A stretch of 64,000 bases of DNA from Candidatus Bathyarchaeota archaeon (lineage in GTDB: Archaea > Thermoproteota > Bathyarchaeia > Bathyarchaeales > SOJC01), in contig JAGLZW010000020.1 of NCBI GenBank assembly GCA_023131225.1, positions 1 to 64,000 of the forward strand. Direction: 5' to 3'. The position numbers and the translations under genes are program-made. Shown here piece after piece: positions 32,548 to 41,870 of the stretch (position 1 is its first letter; the number at the start of each line of letters is the position of its first letter). Under the pieces are notes generated by a model. The model was not told the origin of the DNA. It did not search any database and saw nothing but the letters and a program-made list of their open reading frames with translations.

Positions 32548-33870
32548 TTACTTTGGCCTTGTTAATTGTATGTCTTTTGCCAGAACGTATGGCGCTAGTG
32601 ATGGGGGTTCAGCTTCAAGCCACCAATGTACATGCTGCCTTTCCTTTGATATCCCTGTGATTTGGCTTAGTAGTCTAAGGGCGTTGTCGCTTAGCCGCAA
32701 GTCTTTCAATGACTGCTTAATTTCACCGTTTTCTATTAGGAATATGCCGTCTCGCGGGATTGTGGAAAAGTCTCCAGTTGCGTAGTTTTGGAATCGGGTG
32801 TACCACGTGTTAGTGAGGTACAAGCCACGTTTTACTTGGCTGAAAAGCTCATCTTTGCTCATATCTCCTGGATCCATTTCAATGTTCCACGCTGCCGGCT
32901 GCACCAATCCAGCGTTGCCCGTTGTTTTAGTCTTGAAGATTTTTGCAGTTGACGTGTTGTGAAGGTATGTCTTAAGCACGCCTTTATCTATGAATATGTT
33001 CTCCTGAACAGGAAAACCTTCATCATCAAAGACACAGTTACTTACTGAGTACTCTGCAGGTTTATCCCGTAGTGTGACTATGTCAGACGCAACTTTCTGG
33101 CCGAGTTTTTTCACAAATATCGACAACTGAATCATAACGCTATACGCAGATGCCATTCCACCCCATGTGCCCAACATTGAACCAAAGAACAGTGGGTCAA
33201 AGATAACGTCATACTTGCCATCCTCGCCTTGCTTTGGATTCCTAGCTAACTTCGCGATTTCGCCAGCTTTTTCTCCAGCTCTAGAAGGGTTGAAATCCTT
33301 TAGTGACGAACAGCACTCTACGCCGTGTCCTGAGGCGTCTCTCTGCGAGAAAGCTCTGATTGACAACTCGATTGCCGACCTTGCATCTTGCCCAGTCGGA
33401 CCTTCAGAAGAGACAAGGTAAACGTCTTCATACTTCGTGTAGAGGATGCCTCCTGCGTCGACTTCTCCGGCTTCTTTTTCTGCGGCTTCTATAGCCTCGA
33501 AGACGTATCCAGAGGGGTTTTCCAGTTCTCGGAGCTTCTTGTCTGCCGTTGCCTTTGGGTATTTGAATGTACCTTTGGCTATTCCGCCGTACGTTGGGTT
33601 TTCCTTTGACACCTTAGCTAGCTTGAATAGTTGTTCTATGGTTTTGTCTGTGTTTTGGAAGTTTCGTATTTGGGTCGCGACTAATCGTTTGTTCCATGCT
33701 AGTGCAACGTCTGTTACATAGTCGTTCCACGCCACTGTGATGTCTATTTGGTTGTTGCTGAACCGTGTTTGTCTGTACAGTCCAAAGGTTGTTTTGGCGA
33801 GAACTTCATCTGCGCCTAGAGTTTTACCTTTCTTTATTATGGCTTCTGTTTTCGCTAAGACTTCACTCAT
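32548..33870 (-). CDS. pmbA: TldE/PmbA-family metalloprotease partner protein
   Basis: A 440-residue protein of the TldD/PmbA family without the HExxxH metal site, so it is the TldE-type non-catalytic partner. Landmarks are VALAWNKRLVATQIRNFQNTD, then DASGHGVECCSS and FPVQENIFIDKGVLKTYLHN, and the end IPRDGIFLIENGEIKQSLKD. It overlaps the tldD gene by four bases, matching the obligate heterodimer. These proteins trim unstructured peptides and mature some modified peptides. Confidence 0.9.
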   Translation of the reverse strand: MSEVLAKTEAIIKKGKTLGADEVLAKTTFGLYRQTRFSNNQIDITVAWNDYVTDVALAWNKRLVATQIRNFQNTDKTIEQLFKLAKVSKENPTYGGIAKGTFKYPKATADKKLRELENPSGYVFEAIEAAEKEAGEVDAGGILYTKYEDVYLVSSEGPTGQDARSAIELSIRAFSQRDASGHGVECCSSLKDFNPSRAGEKAGEIAKLARNPKQGEDGKYDVIFDPLFFGSMLGTWGGMASAYSVMIQLSIFVKKLGQKVASDIVTLRDKPAEYSVSNCVFDDEGFPVQENIFIDKGVLKTYLHNTSTAKIFKTKTTGNAGLVQPAAWNIEMDPGDMSKDELFSQVKRGLYLTNTWYTRFQNYATGDFSTIPRDGIFLIENGEIKQSLKDLRLSDNALRLLSQITGISKERQHVHWWLEAEPPSLAPYVLAKDIQLTRPK

Positions 33871-35297
33871 TTTACGTACACCTCTCCTAAACGAATAACT
33901 GAACCGCCTGTATAGACAGGAATTCCCTGCGCCGGGTCGCCTTTACCACATGTTGCCGCTTCAAATTCAACTTTTTTAGATATAGCGTCAACACTGCTCC
34001 ACCAAGTCTTGGTAGAGGTTTCGATAACAGGTCTTGCAACCGGATGTTTCAGTTCTCCGTTTTCTATTAGGTAAGCCTCTCTGCCTACATAGCGTTGATT
34101 GAAACGTCTATCGTCTATGTTCCATTCTGTGAAGGATTTCATGTAGATTCCATGTTTTACATCTTCGATAATTTCTTCTTCTGTCCAGTCGCCAGGCAGC
34201 AAGAAGGTGTTCGCCATTCGCACAATGGCTTCTCTAGAATAACTATTTGCCCTAGAAGAACCGTTACTTCTCGTGCCAAGTTTGGCTGCAGTTTCTCTGT
34301 TCTGTAGGAACTCGTTTATTATGCCATCTTTATACAGGTATCTTCGTCTTGCTTTGATTCCTTCGTCATCATACTCATAATAACCATAACTGTTTGTCAC
34401 AGTTGGGTCATCTACTATGGTCACTATATCGTTGCCAATTCTAGTCCCTATCCAGTATGGACCTCCAAGATATATGAAGGAACGCCCTGCCTGGCTCATT
34501 TCTCGTCCAAGTATGCGATCTGCTTCAATTGGGTGCCCACAAGACTCGTGGGAGGCAATGCCTGTAACTTCTCTTCCGCAAACTAAATCCATCTTTCCAG
34601 ATTTGACAGCTTTTCCTTCTTTGATTAACTTTTGCAGCACCTTCGCTTCATAGAGCAGTGCCTCAGCCATCTTCCACTCGCCGAAAGATTCCCATCCTCC
34701 GCTGCGTCCAAATTGCTTGTAAGCTTGTTCTGGCTTGCCATTTTCAACTACGGTTATGAAGGCGAAGGCTGCTATTTGTGGCACGAAGGACGAAATTGCT
34801 GAACCTTCAGAGTTCACAAAGTATTTTTCTATGAGGTTTATTGAGCAAGCCATCATTCTTCCAGGAATTTTAATTTTTTGAGACGCAAGGGTTTTGTCGA
34901 CTTCCATCAACTCGTCTATCTTCTTTTCCGGCGGAATATCTTCAATCTTTTCTTTCTGTTCAACGCTCCATTTCGTTTTGACGCCTTTTTCGTCTGCAAA
35001 GGTAATCTTGTCTTTGCGCCTTGCCATCGTGGCAAACCTGTACGCCGTCTCCACGACTGTTTTTGCTTCATCTTTTGTCCATTTGTTAGTTGACGCAAAA
35101 CCAAGTCCGCCGTTGGCAAGTATTCTTACACAGAACCCGCTGTCGATAGTTGAGACAAAAGCGTCTAGAGCACCGTTTTTAATCACCAGTTCTTCGTGTT
35201 TTGTGCTGTGGGCTCTTGCTTCTGCGTACTCGACTTTCTTGCTTCGGGCATAATCCAATGCATAGTCCACTATGTCCTTATCCAAACGTGTTTTCAC
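33867..35297 (-). CDS. tldD: TldD-family metalloprotease
   Basis: A 476-residue protein with the TldD metal-binding motif GIASHESCGHPIEADR near residue 253 (HExxxH). Other family landmarks are GRSFIYLGGPYWIGT, DEGIKARRRYLYKDGI and NGSSRANSYSREAIVRM. It should form a heterodimer with the adjacent TldE. The start is the first ATG of the frame. Confidence 0.92.
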   Translation of the reverse strand: MKTRLDKDIVDYALDYARSKKVEYAEARAHSTKHEELVIKNGALDAFVSTIDSGFCVRILANGGLGFASTNKWTKDEAKTVVETAYRFATMARRKDKITFADEKGVKTKWSVEQKEKIEDIPPEKKIDELMEVDKTLASQKIKIPGRMMACSINLIEKYFVNSEGSAISSFVPQIAAFAFITVVENGKPEQAYKQFGRSGGWESFGEWKMAEALLYEAKVLQKLIKEGKAVKSGKMDLVCGREVTGIASHESCGHPIEADRILGREMSQAGRSFIYLGGPYWIGTRIGNDIVTIVDDPTVTNSYGYYEYDDEGIKARRRYLYKDGIINEFLQNRETAAKLGTRSNGSSRANSYSREAIVRMANTFLLPGDWTEEEIIEDVKHGIYMKSFTEWNIDDRRFNQRYVGREAYLIENGELKHPVARPVIETSTKTWWSSVDAISKKVEFEAATCGKGDPAQGIPVYTGGSVIRLGEVYVK

Positions 35298-35465
35298 CTA
35301 TGCTTAATCTAGCTAATGTACGAGGGTAAATATGTTTCCAAAAGAAATCTTCAACTTGCGATTCGATTCTAATTCAGAATCCTTACCGCTTCTTCATAAC
35401 GATTATTGCCCTCATAAAATAACTTAGATACAAAGCTTCACTGTGCGAAGGAACAACCATTGTCC

Positions 35466-37082
35466 ATGAAGTTAGCTAAAACGCTGATGTTCTTGCCCTT
35501 GCTAGCATGTATCTTAGCCTCTTCGCTCACCATCATCGCCTCAGGTCTTATCTATGAGAAGGATTGGACCTTTAACTACATCAACGAGCCACCTTACGGC
35601 AACTGGACTTTTGCGCGCAGACCAGCCAGCCCTATGAAGATTAATGCATCTCAGATTCAAATTGGCGCCAATTGGACATACGTCTACGCCTTAGCCGCAA
35701 ATCACACTTATCACGTCTATTGCTATGGAGATTGGATAAATGACGGGGCTACACCAGAAACCGACTACGACATATACGTCTATAACCCCCAAGGAGAACT
35801 AGAGGGCTATCACACTGAGGCCGCAGGGCTTCCTGAGCACTTAGGAACCACCGTAGACTATCCTTTTTTCACGCCGAAGTATTCGGGCAACTACAGCTTC
35901 GTCATCCGAAACGATCCCAGAGAAAGCCAAGCTGCAGACGCCGCCACGCTCATGGTGATTGAGCATGTTAAACCAAATATGTGGCACAGCCGTTTCATCG
36001 AAGGAAAACAGGGAAACATGTCTGTGGAAAACACTAGTTGGGCATATGAGTTCACTGCCAGCAGCGAACGCATTGAAATTCAAGTTGAAGTACCTGACAC
36101 TTTGGATATGTACGAGGCAAGGCTGTATTTTATGGCAAACCCTGCAAACAATATGGGCGAACGGTTGAATGATGTTCCTTTGGCTTGGGAGCCGGGACTC
36201 TATGGCGAAATAAGTGGTTTTTTTGGCGGTTACAACCTGGACAGTGAAGGTCCTAGAGGTGAAGCTTATGCGAGCTGCGAGTATTTTGGGCAAGACATGT
36301 TAATCAACTACACAGCGCCGTACAAGGAAGAAAGTCTCTATCATCTTGTTTTGATTGGCGAGCTTGGCTCAGGAAACGTAAGCTTTAGAGTTAAAACAAA
36401 CTTTGGGGATTCGGTGTTACAACTGGCAACTCCCATTCAGAAAGTCTATCCCAACAACGAAACCGTTATCACCGCAGTTTCAAACAACTCGAACATTCAG
36501 CAAGCTTTCCTCTACTATTCCATCAACAACTGGAACACCTCCAGTGTTACAGAGATATTGGTAAGCAACCGCACTTGCAACGGAACAATTTCTGGACAAG
36601 AAGCTGGCATAACGGTGGATTACCGTGTGGAAGCCTTTGATTTCCTCGATAACATGATGAATCTTAGCGGCAGCTACACAGTAAAGCACCCAACTCATGT
36701 GAACTTCACTTTAAGCAGTGAAGCCGTAACGCTTGGAGAAAACGTGTCAATAAGCGGCTTCGCGCGACCCGCGCCAGAAAGTGAGGATGCACGTGTAAAA
36801 CTAGTTTTCACATCTTCAAACGGGTCAATCGTTGAGCAAATCTGCTACGTGCAAACAGACGGAAACTTTTCAGCAGGCTTTAAACCACCGTTTCTTGGCC
36901 CTTGGAGTGTACGAGCACAGTTCGTGGAAGACGATGTGCGATATGAATCCTTCAGCGATACCTTCCAGTTTGTTGTCGTAGAACCTTCTTTTATGGTCAA
37001 GTATTCGATGTATATTTATGCTGGTGTCGGTGCAGCGTTTACGGTAGCAATTATTGCGGTTATGATTCGAAGAAGACAGTAG
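35466..37082 (+). CDS. Exported membrane-anchored surface protein
   Basis: About 538 residues. Signal peptide KLAKTLMFLPLLACILASSL, a large extracellular region with many N-x-S/T sequons, and a C-terminal membrane helix followed by RRRQ. The region around residues 50-190 (WTYVYALAANHTYHVYCYGD, TDYDIYVYNPQGE) resembles an archaeal pre-peptidase C-terminal-like beta domain; around residue 395 an Ig-like fold begins (ALSSEAVTLGENVSISGFARP pattern). Likely a glycosylated cell-surface protein. TTG at 35460 would add two residues. Confidence 0.8.
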   Translation: MKLAKTLMFLPLLACILASSLTIIASGLIYEKDWTFNYINEPPYGNWTFARRPASPMKINASQIQIGANWTYVYALAANHTYHVYCYGDWINDGATPETDYDIYVYNPQGELEGYHTEAAGLPEHLGTTVDYPFFTPKYSGNYSFVIRNDPRESQAADAATLMVIEHVKPNMWHSRFIEGKQGNMSVENTSWAYEFTASSERIEIQVEVPDTLDMYEARLYFMANPANNMGERLNDVPLAWEPGLYGEISGFFGGYNLDSEGPRGEAYASCEYFGQDMLINYTAPYKEESLYHLVLIGELGSGNVSFRVKTNFGDSVLQLATPIQKVYPNNETVITAVSNNSNIQQAFLYYSINNWNTSSVTEILVSNRTCNGTISGQEAGITVDYRVEAFDFLDNMMNLSGSYTVKHPTHVNFTLSSEAVTLGENVSISGFARPAPESEDARVKLVFTSSNGSIVEQICYVQTDGNFSAGFKPPFLGPWSVRAQFVEDDVRYESFSDTFQFVVVEPSFMVKYSMYIYAGVGAAFTVAIIAVMIRRRQ

Positions 37083-37172
37083 CACGCAACTATTCTGCAT
37101 AGGTTTTTAGCTATTCAGATAAATCTTTAAGCTAGACAGTGGACACAAACAAAACACCTAGGAGACACGAGA

Positions 37173-38321
37173 ATGGCTAAACAACTCTCTCCAGGCATGC
37201 ATTTCATGCAAGGAAACAAAGCCTTAGCCGAAGCTGCAATCATTGCTGGATGCAGATTTTTTGCTGGCTACCCGATTACTCCCGCCAGTGAAATCGCTGA
37301 GCACATGGCAAAACGTCTTCCACAAGTTGATGGAATCATGATTCAAATGGAAGATGAAATAGCTTCGATGGCGGCTTTGATTGGAGCAAGCTGGACAGGC
37401 GCCAAGGTGATGACCGCAACTTCTGGTCCTGGCTTCAGCCTCATGCAAGAAAACATTGGATATGCTTTCATGACTGAAACTCCATGCGTTATAGCTGATA
37501 TCCAAAGAGCCGGACCAAGCACGGGACAGGCTACGAAGTGTGGTCAGGGCGATGTTATGCAGGCTCGCTGGGGCACCCATGGGGATTATGCATCAATAGT
37601 GTTATCTCCGAATTCGGTGCAGGAAATGTTTGACCTAACCGTTCGTGCTTTTAATCTGGCTGAGAAATATCGCGCACCCGTTATTTTACTTGGTGACGAA
37701 ATTGTAGCTCACATGAGAGAGCAAATGTTTGTACCACCTCTAGAAGAAATAGAGATCATTGACAGACGGAAGCCGAAACCTGGAGACGAGTCATTCTTTG
37801 GTGGTGAGGAGGTGCCACCTATGCCGTCCGTAGGTGAAGGCCACGACGTTGCTGTGACGGGTTCAACTCACGACGAGTTTGGAATGCGTTTCACAGCCGA
37901 CCCGGAAGTTCACCGCCGTCTTGTAACGCGGCTTGTCGGAAAAATCAGGAATAATGCTGAATCATTAACGGATTTCGAAGCCTTTAATATGGATAGCTGC
38001 GAGGTTGGCATTGTCACTTTTGGAAGTACTTCTCGTGCAGTTTATAAGGCAGTAGAAATGGCCACAGAGAGCGGGATTAAAGCTGGTTTTATTAGGTTGA
38101 AGACGATTTGGCCTTTTCCTGAAAAACCCATCCAAATGATGGCGCAGAAAGCTGAGACAATTATTGTACCTGAGATGAACTTGCAGCAGATTTTCTTTGA
38201 GGTGCAGAGAGTTGTTTGTGGTGCTGCAGAAGTTGTTTCTGTTAACAAGATTGGTGGCGGAGAAATGTTGACGCCTGAGGAACTTTTTTATGAAATCAAA
38301 AGGAGCGTCGAGAAACAATGA
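37173..38321 (+). CDS. korA: 2-oxoacid:ferredoxin oxidoreductase, alpha subunit
   Basis: A 382-residue protein with the pyrimidine-binding and domain II fold of 2-oxoacid:ferredoxin oxidoreductases: GNKALAEAAIIAGCRFFAGYP at the start, MEDEIASMAALIGASWTGAK near residue 60, TSGPGFSLMQENIGYA, QRAGPSTGQATK near 113, and VTFGSTSRAVYKAVEMA near 275. The KorA type converts 2-oxoglutarate to succinyl-CoA or the reverse. Overlaps of four bases join korA-korB-korC; a separate ferredoxin-like korD is not next to it. Confidence 0.9.
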   Translation: MAKQLSPGMHFMQGNKALAEAAIIAGCRFFAGYPITPASEIAEHMAKRLPQVDGIMIQMEDEIASMAALIGASWTGAKVMTATSGPGFSLMQENIGYAFMTETPCVIADIQRAGPSTGQATKCGQGDVMQARWGTHGDYASIVLSPNSVQEMFDLTVRAFNLAEKYRAPVILLGDEIVAHMREQMFVPPLEEIEIIDRRKPKPGDESFFGGEEVPPMPSVGEGHDVAVTGSTHDEFGMRFTADPEVHRRLVTRLVGKIRNNAESLTDFEAFNMDSCEVGIVTFGSTSRAVYKAVEMATESGIKAGFIRLKTIWPFPEKPIQMMAQKAETIIVPEMNLQQIFFEVQRVVCGAAEVVSVNKIGGGEMLTPEELFYEIKRSVEKQ

Positions 38322-39139
38322 GCGAAGCTTTTTCCAGCAAAAATTATCTTCGAGATATACGATTCCCCTTCTGTGAAGGATGCGGCGGCACCACCGTGGC
38401 TACTTGCTTTCTCAGGGCTGTTCACGAGCTTGGTCACCGAGATCTCCAAGGATTCGTCTTCTGCAGCGGCATCGGCTGTTCTTCGTGGATTCCATCACCA
38501 CACTTTAAGGCAGATTCTATCCATACTACACATGGGCGAAGCATTCCAGTCGCGACCGGCATCAAGCTTATGCGACCTGACTTGGATGTGGTTGTTTTTG
38601 GCGGCGACGGTGACATTGTCGGAATAGGGCTAAGCCATTTGATCCACGCGGCGAGAAGAAACCTTGACATTACCGTGATTATGGTGAACAACATGATTTA
38701 TGGCATGACTGGTGGGCAAGTGGCTGCAACAACTCCTTTGAAGACGAAAACCACTACTACTCCTTACGGCGGCTTTGAACGCCCCTTAGACGCCGTTCAC
38801 CTCGTCGTCTCTGCGGGAGCATGTTATGCTGCAAGGTCGACCACAGCGCACGTAAATCAGCTAAAAGAAGTCATTAAGAAGGCGTTGACTACGAAAGGTT
38901 TCAGCTTCGTTGAAGCAATAAGTCAGTGCCCAACGGCTTATGGTCGCCGCGTTGGTTTCAAGAACGCTGGAGAGATGCTTCTTTGGTTAAAGAAGCAAAG
39001 CATAACGGTTGAGGAGGCAGAGAAGCTGACTGAAAAGGAACTAGAAGAGAAGATAGTTGTCGGCGAATTCGCTTCCAGAAGGCATCCATCTTTAACTGAA
39101 AACATCCGAGCAATGTCAAAGGAGGCAAAGAGGCGATGA
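38318..39139 (+). CDS. korB: 2-oxoacid:ferredoxin oxidoreductase, beta subunit
   Basis: A 273-residue thiamine-diphosphate subunit. Cluster cysteines are in FPFCEGCGG and FCSGIGCSSW; the ThDP-magnesium motif is GGDGDIVGIGLSHLIHAARR near residue 95 followed by MVNNMIYGMTGGQ. It also has THGRSIPVATGIKL. The gene overlaps both neighbours by four bases. The end carries a charged extension (AEKLTEKELEEK) beyond the fold. Confidence 0.92.
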   Translation: MSEAFSSKNYLRDIRFPFCEGCGGTTVATCFLRAVHELGHRDLQGFVFCSGIGCSSWIPSPHFKADSIHTTHGRSIPVATGIKLMRPDLDVVVFGGDGDIVGIGLSHLIHAARRNLDITVIMVNNMIYGMTGGQVAATTPLKTKTTTTPYGGFERPLDAVHLVVSAGACYAARSTTAHVNQLKEVIKKALTTKGFSFVEAISQCPTAYGRRVGFKNAGEMLLWLKKQSITVEEAEKLTEKELEEKIVVGEFASRRHPSLTENIRAMSKEAKRR

Positions 39140-39660
39140 CTAGTGTTGAAGTGCGAATCTGCGGACTTGGAGGACAAGGAGTCGTCCTTGCAGGCCAAAT
39201 ACTTGGGCGTGCTGCAGTCTACGACGGAAAAAACGTGGTGCAAACCCAGAGCTACGGAGCAGAAGCCAGAGGAAGCGCCGCAAAAAGCGAAGTAATAATC
39301 TCAGACCAGAAAATAGGCTATCCGATGGTGAGAAAATGTGACATCCTCGTGGCAATGAGCCAGAGCGCCATAAATGCACACATTAAAGACTTGAAAGAAA
39401 ACGCCACCTTGCTAGTCGATAAAGATTTAGTGAAGCAAATCCCAGAAATCAAAGCCAAAGTCTACAACCTGCCAACAACCAAAGTTGCTGAAACACAATT
39501 AAGATCTAAGATGTACGCAAATGTCGTAATGCTCGGCGCATTAACAGAAATCACTAAAATCGTAAGTAAAGAAGCTATGAAAAAAGCCATCACAACCAGC
39601 GTCAGAGCAGACACTATAAAAACAAATCTATGCGCCTTCGAAGAAGGCATCAACCTATAA
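39136..39660 (+). CDS. korC: 2-oxoacid:ferredoxin oxidoreductase, gamma subunit
   Basis: A 174-residue gamma domain: RICGLGGQGVVLAGQILGRAA at the start, QSYGAEARGSAAKSEVIIS near residue 45, VMLGALTEITKIVSKEAMKKAI near 130. It completes the KorABC complex. No fourth subunit follows. Confidence 0.92.
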   Translation: MTSVEVRICGLGGQGVVLAGQILGRAAVYDGKNVVQTQSYGAEARGSAAKSEVIISDQKIGYPMVRKCDILVAMSQSAINAHIKDLKENATLLVDKDLVKQIPEIKAKVYNLPTTKVAETQLRSKMYANVVMLGALTEITKIVSKEAMKKAITTSVRADTIKTNLCAFEEGINL

Positions 39661-39958
39661 AATGCACATGTCACGCCGCCTAAGAAAACAACCCATATTT
39701 GAGGTTTATAGGGAACCTATTTGATTCCCAAATAAAACCTAGAGAGGTTTAGCCACAAACGCATACACCGAAACCCACAATCATATTTGGAGCCCTTCTG
39801 GAAGGGTGTAAACCAATCCTCTTTTTTCAAAAGAGTCGTCCAGCTTGGACACTGACCCCAGTGGAGATGTCTCCCGCAAATTCCCTCTTTTTTGGCACAT
39901 TCGCTGAAATGTTTCCTAACATGGAGCGGACGCACGAGCTAACCCTGAGTGGTTTTGG
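39661..39958. other. Intergenic region between korC and the cohesin/dockerin gene
   Basis: The two genes converge here, so no promoter is expected. No supported gene is seen. On the minus strand GGAATTTGCGGGAGACATCTCC (39867-39888 region, two boxes) resembles the left flank and first box of dispersed repeat copy 4, but without the GTTCAAA box. Confidence 0.4.
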
Positions 39959-41032
39959 CTACCAACTTTCGCCGTAGTTTCCTGCTGCAGTTACTATGTC
40001 GTAGATGTCGATGTAACCGTCGTCGTCTATGTCGTTGTTTGGATCGTATCGTTGATCTTGGATTGTTACGCCGTAGACGCCAGCCATGCGAACTATGTCA
40101 AATATGTCAACGTCACGGTCTCCGTCAACATCTCCTGGTAGAGTAACAAATATTGCGCCATTGGTTATTGAGTTGTCAGCTGTTTCGATATCAGTGGTGG
40201 ATTCCACTATTGCATGAACTACCCAATTTCCTTTAACAAGACCCGAAGTGTCTAGTGGTACTGTAAATGCTTCAACGCTTCCTTGAGACAAGGTGAATCC
40301 ATGTAGTGTGTTAACTCGTGTATAGTTCGCATAAACTGCTATGTCGAATGTCTCGAGGTATTCGCCTTGATTTTCAACGACTACGATCACATCAGTACTG
40401 TATCCCTGACCAACTACAGGAAACGGCAAGCAACCATTCTTTGATGTTGAAACCTCCAGTACTGCTAAATCATGATTTTCCACATTCCACCCTAACAATC
40501 TCACCACAGCATCTTCACAAACGCAATCAATGTAAACAAGATCGCAAATCTCAAAATGAACATTAACGTCAACAAAAGTCTGCGGATGACCCACCATCAC
40601 AAAGGTCATGACGAAAACTGTTCCATTACCATTGAAAGATGGTCCAAGTGTACCATAAGTCACATGGTAGGTTCCACTAGTTACAGTATCTGCCAGTTTA
40701 ATTTCGGGTACATGAAGAACACCACCATAAGGACTTGGGGGAATGGGTGTTGGGTAATCTTCCACTGGAACGGTCACCGTGTGATTTTCATGGAAAAGAT
40801 GGTTTGCATTCCAGCTGATTTCTATATCCAAACCCGATAGATTGTAAGCATTCTCAACTATACAGGCAATAGTGACCTCCTCGCCAGGATGGTCAAGCAC
40901 GGTGAAACTAGGAATCAAGCGTACACGAGCTGTTGGCTCCCCTACCGTGAATGTCCAAGGCACAAAGGACAATAAGGAAAGGAGGAAGGTTATGGGAACA
41001 ACCAATGCATAAAAGGCTCTTTTCATCTTCAC
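39959..41032 (-). CDS. Secreted cohesin-like and dockerin domain protein
   Basis: A 357-residue exported protein. After a signal peptide (to about residue 30), residues 35-165 form a cohesin-like beta sandwich (GEEVTIACIVENAYNLSGLD, then IEISWNANHL, and GNGTVFVMTFVMVG). A CARDB-type domain follows (HDLAVLEVSTSKNG, VIVVVENQGEYLETFDI). The last 60 residues are a complete two-repeat dockerin: DVDGDRDVDIFDIVRMAGVYG-type and DIDDDGYIDIYDIVTAAGNYG-type, with acidic calcium loops. It may bind other surface proteins through either end. There is no enzyme domain. Confidence 0.87.
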   Translation of the reverse strand: MKMKRAFYALVVPITFLLSLLSFVPWTFTVGEPTARVRLIPSFTVLDHPGEEVTIACIVENAYNLSGLDIEISWNANHLFHENHTVTVPVEDYPTPIPPSPYGGVLHVPEIKLADTVTSGTYHVTYGTLGPSFNGNGTVFVMTFVMVGHPQTFVDVNVHFEICDLVYIDCVCEDAVVRLLGWNVENHDLAVLEVSTSKNGCLPFPVVGQGYSTDVIVVVENQGEYLETFDIAVYANYTRVNTLHGFTLSQGSVEAFTVPLDTSGLVKGNWVVHAIVESTTDIETADNSITNGAIFVTLPGDVDGDRDVDIFDIVRMAGVYGVTIQDQRYDPNNDIDDDGYIDIYDIVTAAGNYGESW

Positions 41033-41182
41033 TTCTCATCACTATTCTCAGATATTTTTTGAACCGGAGAATTCGACGGTCTCCTCAATTCTTCCCATAT
41101 GTATCATAGTTGAGGTTTAAAATAAAATTGTCGGTGTGCCTTCCACTTTCAAGAATCAGAACATGCGCGCGCATAACTATAT

Positions 41183-41653
41183 CTAGAGCCCTATTCCTTC
41201 TTCCGGCATCCATTCTGACCAATCTGAAAGCCATTCAGGAATCTTTGCCCTTTTCACTCGATCACACACGGGGAAGTAAGCCTTTAGATCGACAATCGGT
41301 GTGCCATCATAGGCATCAATATCTGCAACTCTAATGATTCCTTTCATTTCGTCTACTTGGAGGATTTTGCATGTTGTCATGGCAATTGGATTTGGACGGT
41401 ATTCTGCTCGAGTTGCGAACACGCCTGTTATTTTTCCTTTAGCATAAGGAGGCTCGCACTGAAGTATGGTCCGACTCTTTTCGTTGTCATGTTTGTGCGC
41501 CCACCAAAACACCATTACGTGGCTGAAGTGATCGAGTTGCTTTAAAGCTGGTTTGAAAGGTTCAGAAATCTCTAGGTTGATGTTTTTCTCATTTCTTCGG
41601 ATATACCCGATTGGAAACATCTGAAAAGAACGTTCGCTACTTTTGCTGGTCAT
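41183..41653 (-). CDS. trmO: tRNA t6A37 methyltransferase TrmO (UPF0066)
   Basis: About 156 residues. FQMFPIGYIRRN at the start, LDHFSHVMVFWWAHK near residue 45, FATRAEYRPNPIAMTTCKI near 82 and ADIDAYDGTPIVDLKAYFP near 108 are the UPF0066/TrmO signature; the RxxxRPNPI block binds SAM. TrmO methylates N6 of t6A37 in tRNA-Thr. The ATG at 41653 has GGAGTGAT at the right distance; a GTG three codons earlier does not. Confidence 0.91.
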   Translation of the reverse strand: MTSKSSERSFQMFPIGYIRRNEKNINLEISEPFKPALKQLDHFSHVMVFWWAHKHDNEKSRTILQCEPPYAKGKITGVFATRAEYRPNPIAMTTCKILQVDEMKGIIRVADIDAYDGTPIVDLKAYFPVCDRVKRAKIPEWLSDWSEWMPEEGIGL

Positions 41654-41783
41654 GTCAATCACTCCTTTAGTTGGAATTCAGATACTAGCACTCGAACCTT
41701 ATAACTCTGCGGCTTAAGAAGCATTTTCAGAAAAAGAGAGTCAGGAAGGTAGCTGTCCAAGATGTTGAAGTGAAGTCGCTGGG

Positions 41784-41816
41784 ATTTGAACCCCCCACAC
41801 ACGAGAGATATCACCC
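41784..41816 (-). repeat. Dispersed repeat copy 3 (GGGTGATATCTC...GTTCAAA)
   Basis: On the minus strand GGGTGATATCTC is followed by GGTTCAAAT at a 24-base offset. The left flank GGAGATT gives the same GAGAT...ATCTC hairpin as copy 2. It lies downstream of the UvrD-type helicase gene, 55 bases after its stop. Confidence 0.75.
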
Positions 41817-41870
41817 AATCTCCTCTTTTTTCTAGTATACCCTGTCCTACACGCGTCTCTTAGACGTTAA

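Noticed and set aside
37173-39660. Pyruvate rather than 2-oxoglutarate as KorABC substrate
   Set aside because: Not rejected outright, but subunit order and the short beta subunit resemble Kor-type enzymes more than Por; sequence by eye cannot settle substrate.
39855-39900. A fifth copy of the GGGTGATATCTC repeat
   Set aside because: The sequence GGAGACATCTCC and a GGAATTTGC flank resemble copy 4, but the first box has several mismatches and the GTTCAAA box is missing. Too weak to count.
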